DNA from: a bacterium
GTDB taxonomy: Bacteria > Actinomycetota > Actinomycetes > Actinomycetales > Actinomycetaceae
Length of the DNA: 15,614 bases
Direction of reading: 5' to 3'
Assembly (NCBI GenBank): GCA_030544165.1
Contig: JAUNRP010000009.1
Span: 2,591 to 18,204 of the forward strand
Both the position numbers and the translations under genes were made by a program. Of this stretch, positions 1-7,521 are shown in pieces (position 1 is the stretch's first letter; each line of letters begins with the position of its first letter). The notes under the pieces are model-generated. The model was not told where the DNA came from and searched no databases. It saw nothing but the letters and a program-made list of their open reading frames with translations.

Positions 1-257
1 CCCCACAGCGGGAGGCCGCGGGCGAACGCGAACGCCCGCGCGGTCACGATCCCGGCGCGCAGCCCGGTGAACGGGGCGGGGCCGGTCCCCACCACCACGG
101 CCTCGGGTGCGGGGCCCGCCCGGAGTACGCCCTCGAGGGCGAGCGCGAGCTGTTCGGCGTGCGAGCGCGGATCGGGGTGGCCGCCGCGGAACTCGCCGGC
201 GTCGCCCACGAGGGCCACCGTGCTTCCGGCGGAGGTGTCGATCACGAGCAGGTTCAT
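1..257 (-). CDS. tsaB: tRNA t6A biosynthesis protein TsaB, N-terminal part (cut by window edge)
   Basis: Reading leftward from an ATG at 257, 85 codons are present before the window ends. The protein opens MNLLVIDTSAGSTVALVGD, the ASKHA-fold phosphate-binding strand typical of TsaB. It then shows SHAEQLALALE and the family signature GTGPAPFTGLRAG (usually GPGSFTGLRIG), followed by an alanine-rich helix. TsaB is the non-catalytic partner that works with TsaD and TsaE to place threonylcarbamoyl on A37 of ANN-decoding tRNAs in the cytoplasm. Its ATG shares four bases (ATGA, 254-257) with the stop of the preceding membrane-protein gene, so the two are very probably translationally coupled. In many actinobacteria tsaB is followed by rimI and tsaD; these would lie beyond base 1, which is inference. 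Identification is firm despite the truncation. Confidence 0.9.
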   Translation of the reverse strand, partial: MNLLVIDTSAGSTVALVGDAGEFRGGHPDPRSHAEQLALALEGVLRAGPAPEAVVVGTGPAPFTGLRAGIVTARAFAFARGLPLW

Positions 258-1000
258 GGGGTTCCTTCCGGGCGGCGGGACCACGTGAGGAGGCCCGCGA
301 GCGCGAGCACCCCTCCGAGCAGGATGGCGGCGGCGATGACGGGCGCCCGGGAGGGCTCTCCGTCACTCTCGGGGAGTGGCTCCTCGTCCGGCGAGTGGCG
401 GGCGGCCACGAACGGCTGGAACTCCTGCACCGAGATCCGCCCGGCCAGCAGTTCGTGGGCGGGCGGACCCACAGGGCGCGCGGTATCCCCGGAGATCCGG
501 AAGACCACATCCCCCTCCTCCAGCACGAACCGGTCCGCGGCGTGGGTCCGTAGCGCATCGGAGAGCTCGGGGATCCACACCTCGCGGTGACCGGTGACGC
601 GGCCCGCCTCGAGCCTGATCTCGAGCGCACCCACCCCGGTGCCGTTCACCACGAGCGGCGCGAGCCAGGTATCGCTGAGCACGGTGGCCGGGGATATGAG
701 GTCTCCCGCGAGGTAGGACTCGGTCCACGTGGAGGCCTGGACGGGCGGCGCCCACTGCACGGAGGCGAGTTGGTCCGCGGTGAGCCCGGACCCCTCCGAG
801 CTCGTGATCACCGCCGCTCCCTCCTCCCGCAGCCAGGCGTTGGCGGCGGCCTCGCCGGGGCTCGCGTACGTGGAGGTGGGTGATGGGGTGGGAGCCGGCT
901 CCGGTGAGGGCTCGGGGGAGGGAGGCGCCGTGGCCAGGAGCCACGGGAGCGCGAGCAGCGTGAGGAGCGTGAGGAGGGCTGTCAGCCAGCTCCGCCTCAC
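254..1000 (-). CDS. unknown bitopic membrane protein with extracellular domain
   Basis: This 248-aa protein belongs to no family I recognise. A GTG start at 1000 is chosen because it overlaps the tsaE stop as GTGA, matching the other junctions of the operon; a longer reading would run back through tsaE. The layout is clear. After VRRSW there is a hydrophobic segment at about residues 5-23 (a signal anchor or uncleaved signal peptide). A Pro/Ser/Glu/Thr-rich linker follows at 26-43, then a soluble domain at about 45-200 (GEAAANAWLREEG, LISPATVLSDTWLAPLVVNG). An acidic stretch comes next at 204-215, then a second membrane helix at 219-240 and a short basic tail SRRPEGTP. The middle domain therefore probably faces outward. 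A secreted-side protein between tsaE and tsaB is not expected from t6A chemistry, so function is unknown. The gene ends in an ATGA overlap with tsaB. Confidence 0.8.
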   Translation of the reverse strand: MRRSWLTALLTLLTLLALPWLLATAPPSPEPSPEPAPTPSPTSTYASPGEAAANAWLREEGAAVITSSEGSGLTADQLASVQWAPPVQASTWTESYLAGDLISPATVLSDTWLAPLVVNGTGVGALEIRLEAGRVTGHREVWIPELSDALRTHAADRFVLEEGDVVFRISGDTARPVGPPAHELLAGRISVQEFQPFVAARHSPDEEPLPESDGEPSRAPVIAAAILLGGVLALAGLLTWSRRPEGTP

Positions 1001-1482
1001 GGGTCCAGCTCCGGGAGCTCCTGCCACCGCTCGCCGTGGCCGGTGAGGGTGACGGTGCGCTCGGCATCGTCCACCACGTCCATCTCGCCCTCGGCCAGGC
1101 CACCGTGGGGCCGGGTGATGGTGATCTCGAGGCGGTCCTCGGAGAGCACCTCCGCGAGGCCCTCTCCCCACTCCACCACCGTGACGGCCTCCTCCAGGGA
1201 GGTATCCAGGTCCAGGGCGTCCAGCTCGTCCAGCGAGCCGAGCCGGTAGGCGTCCACGTGGACGAGCCCCGGGCCCCCGGTGGGATTCGTGTGGGTACGG
1301 GCGATGATGAAGGTGGGGGACGCCACGTGGCCGGTCACCCCGAGGCCCGCGCCGATCCCCTGGGTGAGCGTGGTCTTGCCGGCGCCCAGGCCGCCGGTGA
1401 GGAGTATCAGGTCCCCGGGGCGCAGGTGGGCGGCCAGGCGGCGGCCCAGCTCCTTCATCTGCTCGCCACTCGCGATGATCAT
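997..1482 (-). CDS. tsaE: tRNA t6A biosynthesis ATPase TsaE
   Basis: A 161-aa P-loop ATPase that drives turnover of the TsaB-TsaD complex in threonylcarbamoyladenosine synthesis on tRNA. The Walker A motif GGLGAGKTT lies at residues 30-38 (Lys36). The family strand SPTF is at 55-58, HVDAYRL at 75-81 and the WGEG motif at 105-108, all in the usual order and spacing. The length is close to the family norm of about 150; the last 40 residues form a poorly conserved tail. The ATG at 1482 overlaps the alr stop as ATGA and has no independent ribosome binding site, so coupled translation is likely. Downstream it overlaps the unknown membrane protein (GTGA, 997-1000) rather than joining tsaB directly. 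Confidence 0.95.
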   Translation of the reverse strand: MIIASGEQMKELGRRLAAHLRPGDLILLTGGLGAGKTTLTQGIGAGLGVTGHVASPTFIIARTHTNPTGGPGLVHVDAYRLGSLDELDALDLDTSLEEAVTVVEWGEGLAEVLSEDRLEITITRPHGGLAEGEMDVVDDAERTVTLTGHGERWQELPELDP

Positions 1483-2648
1483 GGCGCCACCCGCGGCACG
1501 CGTGCCCCCAGATCTTCCGCCATCCGGGGCACGCGTGCCCCCAGATCCTCCGCCACCCGCGGCACGCGTGCCCCCAGCGTGGTGGTGATGGTGTAGTTGA
1601 TGGTGCCGGCGGCGCGGGCCCAGTCGTCCGCGGTGGGGGCCCCCTCGCCCGCGCCGAACACCACGGCCACCTCCCCCGCGGACGCGTCCGAGTCCTGGCC
1701 GAGGTCCACCACGAACTGGTCCATGCAGATGCGGCCCACCACGGGTGCCCGGTGCCCGCCCACGCTCACCCACGCGCCGTTGCTGGAGGCCTGGCGCGGG
1801 ATGCCGTCCGCGTAGCCGAGCGGCACGGTGCCGAGCACGGTGGGGCCCACCGTGGCGGTGCCCCCGTAGGACACGGGCGTTCCCGCGGGAACGCGTCGCA
1901 CCGCGGAGAGGGGGGCCTCCAGGCGCATCACGGGCGTGAGGCCGAGCGCGGCGGGGTCCGAGCCGTCCGGGGCCAGGCCGTACATGGCGATCCCGGGGCG
2001 CACCAGATCGAAGTGGGTCTCCGGGTGCCACAGCAGTCCGGCGGAGTTGGCGAGGTGGACCATCTCCGGATCGGCGCCCGCGCGGCGGGCCACGTCCACC
2101 GCCTCGGCGAAGAGTTCGGTCTGGCGCGCGGTGGTCTCCACTCCCGGTTCGTCCGCGCGGGCCAGGTGGGACCACAGCCCCACCACCTCGATCCCCGGGG
2201 CCGCGAGCGCCTCCCCCACCAGGTCCTCCCAGACCTCGGGCCGGGCGCCCTCCCGCGCCATCCCGGAATCGAACGCGAGGTGCACGCGCGCGGGCCGTCC
2301 CGCCGCACGCGCCGCCTCCGAGAGCGCAGCCACCGCCCACGGCTCCCCGGCGGAGAGTTCTATCCCCGCGTCGACGGCAGGGGCCAGGTCCATTCCGGGC
2401 GCGAAGATCCAGGCAAACAGCGGTACGTCCGGGAGGTCCTCGATCAGGGCGAGGGCCTCGCTCACCTGCGCGACCCCGAGCCGGCTCGCCCCTCCCGCCA
2501 CCGCCGCGTGGGCGGAGCGCACGGCACCGTGGCCGTACCCGTCCGCCTTCACGATCGCCATCACCTCTGCGCTCGTGCGGGCCGCGAGCGCCCGCACGTT
2601 GCCGGTGAGTGCGCCGGTATCGATCACGGCGCGGTGGGGCGGGTGCAT
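1479..2648 (-). CDS. alr: alanine racemase
   Basis: A 389-aa PLP-dependent racemase making D-alanine for peptidoglycan. Lys34 in AIVKADGYGHGA carries the PLP Schiff base. RPGIAMYG is at 218-225, and the catalytic tyrosine is Tyr261 in PVSYGGT. LGYADG and the substrate-loop motif GRICMDQ (305-311) follow, and the usual ending GTINYTITTTLGARVPRV is at about 348-365. The start ATG at 2648 is preferred over ATG at 2657 because GGTGGAAG lies about 10 nt upstream of the former but almost touches the latter. The gene follows nnr after 19 nt and ends in an ATGA overlap with tsaE. The C terminus is odd: the normal final segment LGARVPRV occurs three times, separated by AED, from a 33-bp tandem repeat (1485-1577), adding about 22 residues to the usual end. 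Confidence 0.95.
   Translation of the reverse strand: MHPPHRAVIDTGALTGNVRALAARTSAEVMAIVKADGYGHGAVRSAHAAVAGGASRLGVAQVSEALALIEDLPDVPLFAWIFAPGMDLAPAVDAGIELSAGEPWAVAALSEAARAAGRPARVHLAFDSGMAREGARPEVWEDLVGEALAAPGIEVVGLWSHLARADEPGVETTARQTELFAEAVDVARRAGADPEMVHLANSAGLLWHPETHFDLVRPGIAMYGLAPDGSDPAALGLTPVMRLEAPLSAVRRVPAGTPVSYGGTATVGPTVLGTVPLGYADGIPRQASSNGAWVSVGGHRAPVVGRICMDQFVVDLGQDSDASAGEVAVVFGAGEGAPTADDWARAAGTINYTITTTLGARVPRVAEDLGARVPRMAEDLGARVPRVAP
1485..1577 (-). repeat. 33-bp tandem repeat, 2.8 copies, in the 3' end of alr
   Basis: Copies start at 1485, 1518 and 1551. The first two are 33 bp and differ at three positions; the third matches the first perfectly over its 27 bp (1551-1577) before the sequence leaves the repeat. 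Each unit contains the core ggcacgcgtgcccccag. Because the period is a multiple of three, the reading frame of alr (minus strand) stays open and gains repeated LGARVPR(V/M)AED units just before its stop, which itself overlaps tsaE. The near-identity suggests recent duplication or homogenisation. Confidence 0.95.
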
Positions 2649-2667
2649 GGCCCCCATTCTTCCACCG

Positions 2668-4185
2668 CTAGCGGTCACACTCGGCCAGCACCCCCGGCAG
2701 CGCCCTCGCGATGTCCCCCGCCCGGATGGGACCACTCCCGCCTGCGTGGGTGGCGGCGCGCAGCCCCGCCCGCGCGTGCAGCCACACCGAAGCCGCGGCC
2801 AGGCGGGCCACGTCCGCATCGCGGAGGGCACCCCCCTCCTCCTCGGCACGAGCCTGGGCGAGCGCCAGGATGGTCCCGGTGATCCCCGCGAGCACGTCCC
2901 CCGAACCGGCGGTGGCGAGCCAGGGAGTCTCGCCCTCCTGGGTGAGCAGCGGCCCCTCGGGCGGCGCGATCACGCTGATCGGGCCCTTGAGCAGCACCAC
3001 CACGCCCCACTTCTCCGCCAGCTCCCGCGCGCGCAGGACCGGGTGGCTCTCCACCGCGCGCCGCGAGATTCCGAGCAGCGAGGCCAGCTCGCCCGCGTGC
3101 GGGGTGGCCACGATCGGGGCCGGGTCCACCCGCTTCTCCAGCGCCGGCCCCAGTTCCGCGAGGCCCCCCGCATCCACGACGACGGGAACTCCCCTCGAGA
3201 GCGCCTCGTCCAGTGCCGCTCGGGCCTGGCCCGGATCGTCCATCCCGCTGCCCACCACGGCCGCCTGGATGCGGCCCTCCGCGGTGACCGCCTCGGGGTA
3301 GACCCACGGCAGACCGTTGGCCGAGCCGAGGTAGCGCACCATGCCCGGGCCCGCCGCGAGTGCGCCGCCCACACTGAGTGCTGCCGCCCCCGGGTAGCGC
3401 TCGGAGCCGGTCCAGAGGCCCACCACGCCCCGGGTGTACTTATGATCGTTCCGCCGGGGCCACGGGTAGAGATCGGCCACGTCCGCGCCGGTGAGCCGCT
3501 CCACGCGGTGCTCGGCCCCGGCGAGCGGCAGGCCCAGCTCCACCACCTCCACCTCGCCCGCGAACTCGGCCGCGGGCGGGAGCAGGAGCCCGGCCTTGGG
3601 CGCGCCCATGGTCACTGTGATGTCGGCGCGGAGCAACGGGCCGCGCACGGCCCCGTCGCCGCCCACCCCGGAGGGGACGTCCACGGCGATCACCACCGGC
3701 TCGTCCGGGGAGGAGTCCTTCTCCTCGCCCAGCGCCTCCACGATGCTCGCGAGGGGATCGCGCAGCGGTCCGGCAAGGCCGATCCCGGCGAGGCCGTCGA
3801 TCCAGATGCCGGAGCGGCGGGCGATCCGGATGAGGGCCTCGGAGTCGATCGCCTTCTCCTCCCCCACGATCTGGCGCACCCTCACGCCGGCGGCGCGGGC
3901 GGCGGCGAGGCCCTCCTCGTGGACGTCCGCGGCACAGAGTGCGGCGAACACCGTGAGTCCGCGCCGCGCCAGCTCGGCCGCCGCGAACAGGGCGTCCCCG
4001 CCGTTGTTGCCCCCGCCCACGAGCGCGAGTGCCACCGATCCGGGGACGCGGGCGCCGTCGTCGTTCAGCACCCGTACAGCGCGGAGGGCGAGCGCGTGGG
4101 CGGCCTCACGCATGAGCGGGACCCCCGCTGCGAGCAGGGGTTCCTCCGCGGCGCGGATGGCGGCGGAATCGTAGGCGCGGATCAT
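2668..4185 (-). CDS. nnr: bifunctional NAD(P)H-hydrate repair enzyme (epimerase + dehydratase)
   Basis: A 505-aa fusion of the two NAD(P)HX repair activities. The N-terminal YjeF-type epimerase domain (about 1-215) carries GGGNNGGDALFAA (57-69), followed by WIDGLAGIGLAGPLR and IAVDVPSGVGGDG. The C-terminal ribokinase-like dehydratase domain (about 225-500) carries KYTRGVVGL, ATPHAGELASLLG, VVLLKGP and GSGDVLAGITG, with Asp430 as the expected catalytic residue. Together they epimerise and dehydrate damaged hydrated NADH/NADPH back to the working cofactor, using ADP or ATP for the second step. The ATG at 4185 shares ATGA with the acpS stop. Next to acpS and alr is its usual actinobacterial position. 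The gene is full length with no visible defect. Confidence 0.95.
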   Translation of the reverse strand: MIRAYDSAAIRAAEEPLLAAGVPLMREAAHALALRAVRVLNDDGARVPGSVALALVGGGNNGGDALFAAAELARRGLTVFAALCAADVHEEGLAAARAAGVRVRQIVGEEKAIDSEALIRIARRSGIWIDGLAGIGLAGPLRDPLASIVEALGEEKDSSPDEPVVIAVDVPSGVGGDGAVRGPLLRADITVTMGAPKAGLLLPPAAEFAGEVEVVELGLPLAGAEHRVERLTGADVADLYPWPRRNDHKYTRGVVGLWTGSERYPGAAALSVGGALAAGPGMVRYLGSANGLPWVYPEAVTAEGRIQAAVVGSGMDDPGQARAALDEALSRGVPVVVDAGGLAELGPALEKRVDPAPIVATPHAGELASLLGISRRAVESHPVLRARELAEKWGVVVLLKGPISVIAPPEGPLLTQEGETPWLATAGSGDVLAGITGTILALAQARAEEEGGALRDADVARLAAASVWLHARAGLRAATHAGGSGPIRAGDIARALPGVLAECDR

Positions 4186-4547
4186 GGAGTACCCCCGGTG
4201 GACTCGGCGATGACGTACGCGACGGCGAGCCCGCCGTCGTGGGAGAGGGAGAGGTGCCAGCGGTCGATGCCGAGGCGTGCGGCGGCGGCGGCCACCGTCC
4301 CGGTGACGTGGAGCAGGGGCTGGCCGCGCTCCCCGGTGCGGACCTCGCAGTCGTGCCAGCGCATGCCGCCGGGGGATCCGAGGGCCTTGGCCACGGCCTC
4401 CTTGGCGGCGAACCGGGCGGCGAGGGAGTGCGGTGGGCGTTGGCGTTCTGCGGCGGTGAAGAGCTTCTCCGCCAGGCGGGGATGGCGGTGGATCGCATCC
4501 GAGAGGCGCGCCACCTCGCACACGTCCACGCCGATCCCGATGATCAC
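4182..4547 (-). CDS. acpS: holo-[acyl-carrier-protein] synthase
   Basis: A 121-aa AcpS-type phosphopantetheinyl transferase, which moves 4'-phosphopantetheine from CoA to the serine of acyl carrier protein. It opens MIIGIGVDVCEVARL with the metal-binding Asp8. The second signature FAAKEAVAKALG (46-57) contains the metal ligand Glu50, and the end has LSLSHDGGLAVAYVIAE. Length is normal. The start is GTG at 4547, whose first base is the last base of the glmS TAG stop (TAGTG), a one-base overlap that points to coupled translation. It ends in ATGA overlap with nnr. CoA for the reaction depends on the divergent coaA product. Confidence 0.95.
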   Translation of the reverse strand: MIIGIGVDVCEVARLSDAIHRHPRLAEKLFTAAERQRPPHSLAARFAAKEAVAKALGSPGGMRWHDCEVRTGERGQPLLHVTGTVAAAAARLGIDRWHLSLSHDGGLAVAYVIAESTGGTP

Positions 4548-6403
4548 TACTCCACCGTGACAGACTTCGCGAGGTTGCGCGGCTGATCCACGTCCAGGCC
4601 CTTCGCGCCCGCGAGCTCGCAGGCGAAAATCTGGAGCGGCACCACGGTGAGCAGGGGCAGCATGAGCGTGGGGGTCTCCGGCACGCGGAACACCACGTCC
4701 GCGAACGCCTCCACGTCCGCATCCCCCTCCTCCGCGATCACGAGCGTACGGGCGCCGCGCGCGCGGACCTCCTGGATGTTGGAGACCACCTTGGCGTGCA
4801 GCTCCGGGCGGCGGCGGGTGGGCACGATCATGAACACCGGCGTGCCCTCCTCCACCAGCGCGATGGGGCCGTGCTTGAGCTCGCCGGCCGCGAAGCCCTC
4901 CGCGTGGATGTAGGCGAGTTCCTTCAGCTTGAGCGCGCCCTCCATGGCCACCGGGTAGCCCACGTGGCGGCCGAGGAACAGCACCGAGGGGACGTCCTTC
5001 ATGGAGCGCGCCACCTCCCGGATGTGATCGGCACCGTCCAGGACCTGCTGGATCTTCTCCGGGAGCTGGGCGAGCTCTTCGAGGTAGCCGGCCACCTCCT
5101 CCGCGTACTTGTTGCCGCGGAGCTGGGCCAGGTAGAGGCCGAGCACGTAGGCGGCCGTGATCTGGGCGAGGAAGGCCTTGGTGGAGGCCACCGCCACCTC
5201 CGGGCCGGCGTGCGTGTAGAGCACGGCGTCCGCCTCACGGGCGATCGTGGAGCCGTGGGTGTTGACGATCGCGAGCACCTTGGAGTCCTGGTCCTTCGCG
5301 TGGCGGATCGCCTGGAGGGTGTCCATGGTCTCCCCGGACTGGGAGACCGCCACCACCAGGGTCTGCTCGTTCACCACGGGATCGCGGTAGCGGAACTCGT
5401 GGGCGAGCTCCACCTCCACCGGGATACGGCACCAGTGCTCGATCGCGTACTTGGCCACGTGCCCGGCGTAGGCGGCGGTGCCGCACGCCACCACGATGAT
5501 CTTGTTGATGCGCTTGAGCACCGCGGTGTCCAGGCGCAGCTCGTCCAGTTCGAGGCGGCCCTGGTCATCGAGGCGGCCGAGCAGTGTGTCCGCCACGGCC
5601 TTGGGCTGCTCGTGAATCTCCTTCTCCATGAAGGTGGCGTACCCGCCCTTCACGGCCGCCGAGGCGTCCCAGTCCACCGTGTACTCGGTGTTCTCCACCG
5701 GGTTGCCCTGGAAGTCCGTGACCTCCACGGAGTGGGCGGTGATGGTGACGATCTGGTCCTGTCCCAGCTCCAGGGCGCGGTTGGTGCGGGAGATGAATGC
5801 GGCCACGTCCGATCCCAGGAAGTTCTCGCCCTCCCCCAGCCCGACGACGAGTGGGGAGTTCCGCCGCGCCCCCACCACCCGATCGGGGGTGCCTGCCTCC
5901 ACCGCGAGCAGCGTGAACGCGCCCGTCAGGCGGGCGACCACGGTGCGCATGGCCTCGGTGAGGTTCTGGGTCTCGGCGAACGCCCGGGAGAGCAGGTGGG
6001 CGGCCACCTCCGTGTCCGTCTCAGAGCGGAAGGTGACGCCCTCGGCCAGGAGCTCGTCCTTGAGGGCGTGGAAGTTCTCGATGATGCCGTTGTGGATCAC
6101 CGCGAGGCGGCCGTCCTCGGAGAGGTGAGGGTGGGCGTTCTCATCGGTGGGCCGGCCGTGGGTGGCCCAGCGGGTGTGGCCGATCCCGGCCGTGGCGTCC
6201 GGGAGCGGGTCATCCGCGAGCGCGGTCCTGAGGTTCTCGAGCTTGCCGGCCCGCTTCGCGGAGGCGATACCGCCGGGGGTCACGAGGGCGACCCCCGCGG
6301 AGTCGTAGCCGCGGTACTCGAGGCGGGCAAGGCCCTCGAGGAGCACCTCGAGGGGGGTGGAGGAGGGGGACTGGGGGCCGGCGTAACCGACGATGCCGCA
6401 CAT
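4547..6403 (-). CDS. glmS: glutamine-fructose-6-phosphate aminotransferase (isomerizing)
   Basis: A 618-aa GlmS, the entry step of UDP-N-acetylglucosamine synthesis, converting fructose-6-phosphate and glutamine to glucosamine-6-phosphate. It starts MCGIVGYAG, so after Met removal Cys becomes the N-terminal nucleophile of the glutaminase. GHTRWATHGRPTDENAHPH (75-93) and HNGIIENF (104-111) complete that domain. The link region has EKEIHEQPKAVADTL. Two sugar isomerase domains follow, with SQSGET at 354-359 and the ending DQPRNLAKSVTVE. The ATG lies six bases after a TACACT -10 element with no room for a ribosome binding site, so the mRNA is probably leaderless. It heads the seven-gene minus-strand run; GlmM, the next enzyme of the pathway, is at 10755-12098. 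Confidence 0.97.
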   Translation of the reverse strand: MCGIVGYAGPQSPSSTPLEVLLEGLARLEYRGYDSAGVALVTPGGIASAKRAGKLENLRTALADDPLPDATAGIGHTRWATHGRPTDENAHPHLSEDGRLAVIHNGIIENFHALKDELLAEGVTFRSETDTEVAAHLLSRAFAETQNLTEAMRTVVARLTGAFTLLAVEAGTPDRVVGARRNSPLVVGLGEGENFLGSDVAAFISRTNRALELGQDQIVTITAHSVEVTDFQGNPVENTEYTVDWDASAAVKGGYATFMEKEIHEQPKAVADTLLGRLDDQGRLELDELRLDTAVLKRINKIIVVACGTAAYAGHVAKYAIEHWCRIPVEVELAHEFRYRDPVVNEQTLVVAVSQSGETMDTLQAIRHAKDQDSKVLAIVNTHGSTIAREADAVLYTHAGPEVAVASTKAFLAQITAAYVLGLYLAQLRGNKYAEEVAGYLEELAQLPEKIQQVLDGADHIREVARSMKDVPSVLFLGRHVGYPVAMEGALKLKELAYIHAEGFAAGELKHGPIALVEEGTPVFMIVPTRRRPELHAKVVSNIQEVRARGARTLVIAEEGDADVEAFADVVFRVPETPTLMLPLLTVVPLQIFACELAGAKGLDVDQPRNLAKSVTVE

Positions 6404-6409
6404 GGGGAC

Positions 6410-6415
6410 AGTGTA
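6410..6415 (-). promoter_or_regulatory. -10 element of the glmS operon promoter (leaderless)
   Basis: On the minus strand TACACT fits the TANNNT actinobacterial -10 consensus and is followed by exactly six bases (GTCCCC) and then the glmS ATG, placing the predicted start of transcription on the A of ATG. I see no convincing -35 hexamer. The promoter is back to back with that of coaA within 65 bp. Confidence 0.6.
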
Positions 6416-6452
6416 AAACGCTCGCGCCCGAGCCCCACGAATTGCGGCGGAG

Positions 6453-6461
6453 TGGCAGAAT
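6453..6461 (+). promoter_or_regulatory. extended -10 element of coaA (leaderless)
   Basis: TGGCAGAAT reads as a TGN extended -10 followed by CAGAAT, ending seven bases before the GTG start of coaA. It lies in a 13-bp string, agtggcagaatcg (6451-6463), that recurs exactly at the same distance from the start of the gene at 13362. No -35 hexamer is evident, which is usual for extended -10 promoters. Confidence 0.55.
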
Positions 6462-6468
6462 CGGGCAG

Positions 6469-7422
6469 GTGTCTCCCAGTTCCTCCCCCTTCGTGGAGTT
6501 CGACCGCGAGCAGTGGGCCGCCCTGGCCGCCTCCGCGCCCCTGCCGCTGACCGACGAGGACGTCCTGCGGCTCCGGGCGCTGGGCGATCCGATCGATCTG
6601 GAGGAGGTGGACACGATCCTGCGGCCGCTCACCGCCCTCCTCTCCCTGTACCGCGGCGCCATGGCGGGGCTGCACTCGGCCACGGACCGCTTCCTCGGTT
6701 CGGCGGGGGTGCAGGGGAACGGGCAGCGGCCCACCCCCTACGTGATCGGGGTGGCCGGCTCGGTGGCGGTGGGCAAGTCCTCCATCTCCCGCATCCTGCG
6801 CGAGCTCATGTCCCGCTTCCCGGACATCCCGGAGGTCCAGCTCGTGACCACGGACGGCTTCCTCTACCCCAACGCGGAGTTGGAGCGCCGCGGGCTCATG
6901 GAGCGCAAGGGTTTCCCCGAGTCGTTCGACCGGCGCTCGCTGATCCGGTTCGTCCAGGAGGTGAAGTCCGGCGCGGAGGTGGTGCGGGCGCCCGTGTACT
7001 CGCACCTGACCTATGACATCGTGCCGGAGGAGTTCATCGAGGTGCGCCAGCCGCAGGTCCTCATCCTGGAGGGACTCAACCTGCTCCAGCCGCCCATGCC
7101 GGGCGCCTACTCCCCGCTGGTGGTCTCCGACTTCTTCGATTTCTCCATCTACGTCCACGCCCAGCCGGAGGACGTGAAGAGCTGGTACATCCAACGGTTC
7201 CTGCAGCTCCGGGAGACCGCGTTCGCCAACCCGGAGAGCTACTTCCACAAGTACGCGGCCCTCACGGACGAGCAGGCGATCTCAGAGGCCTCCCGGATCT
7301 GGGACACCATCAACGCCCCCAACCTGCTCGCCAACATCGCCCCCACCCGCGGCCGGGCCACCCTGGTCCTCACCAAGGACGGACGCCACCGCATGCGGAA
7401 GATGCGGCTGCGGAAGATCTAG
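6469..7422 (+). CDS. coaA: type I pantothenate kinase
   Basis: A 317-aa kinase that phosphorylates pantothenate in the first, feedback-controlled step of CoA synthesis. The P-loop GVAGSVAVGKSS is at 94-105 (Lys103). It is followed by VQLVTTDGFLYPNAELERRGLMERKGFPESFD in the expected place (described in part: TTDGFLYPN and KGFPESFD). PVYSHLTYDIVPEE and the Trp-Tyr helix segment SWYIQRFLQLRETAF also match type I enzymes. A GTG start at 6469 is chosen because the family start region SPFVEFDREQW follows it and the -10 element ends seven bases upstream; an upstream TTG at 6442 would lie inside the promoter. The gene stands alone on the plus strand, divergent from glmS. The low-G+C insert begins just after its stop. 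Confidence 0.95.
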   Translation: MSPSSSPFVEFDREQWAALAASAPLPLTDEDVLRLRALGDPIDLEEVDTILRPLTALLSLYRGAMAGLHSATDRFLGSAGVQGNGQRPTPYVIGVAGSVAVGKSSISRILRELMSRFPDIPEVQLVTTDGFLYPNAELERRGLMERKGFPESFDRRSLIRFVQEVKSGAEVVRAPVYSHLTYDIVPEEFIEVRQPQVLILEGLNLLQPPMPGAYSPLVVSDFFDFSIYVHAQPEDVKSWYIQRFLQLRETAFANPESYFHKYAALTDEQAISEASRIWDTINAPNLLANIAPTRGRATLVLTKDGRHRMRKMRLRKI

Positions 7423-7521
7423 GCCGAGGGTGCGCCGTCGCGTATGGCCTTCCCGAGAACTGGAGTAACTCCACTGCCAAACACACGCCATGGCTGAGAC
7501 TGGCCAGAAGGGACTGAGACT
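7423..7521 (+). promoter_or_regulatory. intergenic region with candidate operator sites before the regulator
   Basis: The 99 bp between coaA and the regulator hold TGGAGTAACTCCA (7461-7473), two six-base arms around one central base. They also hold two perfect direct copies of CTGAGACTG (7494-7502 and 7514-7522) spaced 20 bp start to start, about two helical turns; the second copy runs into the GTG start. A ribosome binding site GAAGGGA precedes that start by eight bases. No strong terminator for coaA is visible. Protein binding at these sites is inference. Confidence 0.45.

Noticed and set aside
254..1171. Longer start for the unknown membrane protein
   Set aside because: It would extend 57 codons back across the tsaE coding region as an Arg/Gly/Pro-rich shadow and bury the membrane anchor; GTG at 1000 gives the same 4-nt overlap style as the rest of the operon.
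1485..1577. CRISPR-like array
   Set aside because: The repeats are directly adjacent 33-bp units without spacers, in frame with alr; this is a coding tandem repeat.
1936..4560. 874-codon plus-strand reading frame
   Set aside because: It is antisense to alr, nnr and acpS, which carry full catalytic motifs; its composition (Arg, Ser, Pro, Ala) is the usual shadow of high-G+C coding DNA.
4796..6550. 584-codon plus-strand frame opposite glmS
   Set aside because: glmS is unmistakable on the minus strand; this frame has no motif and runs through the glmS/coaA promoters into coaA in the wrong frame.
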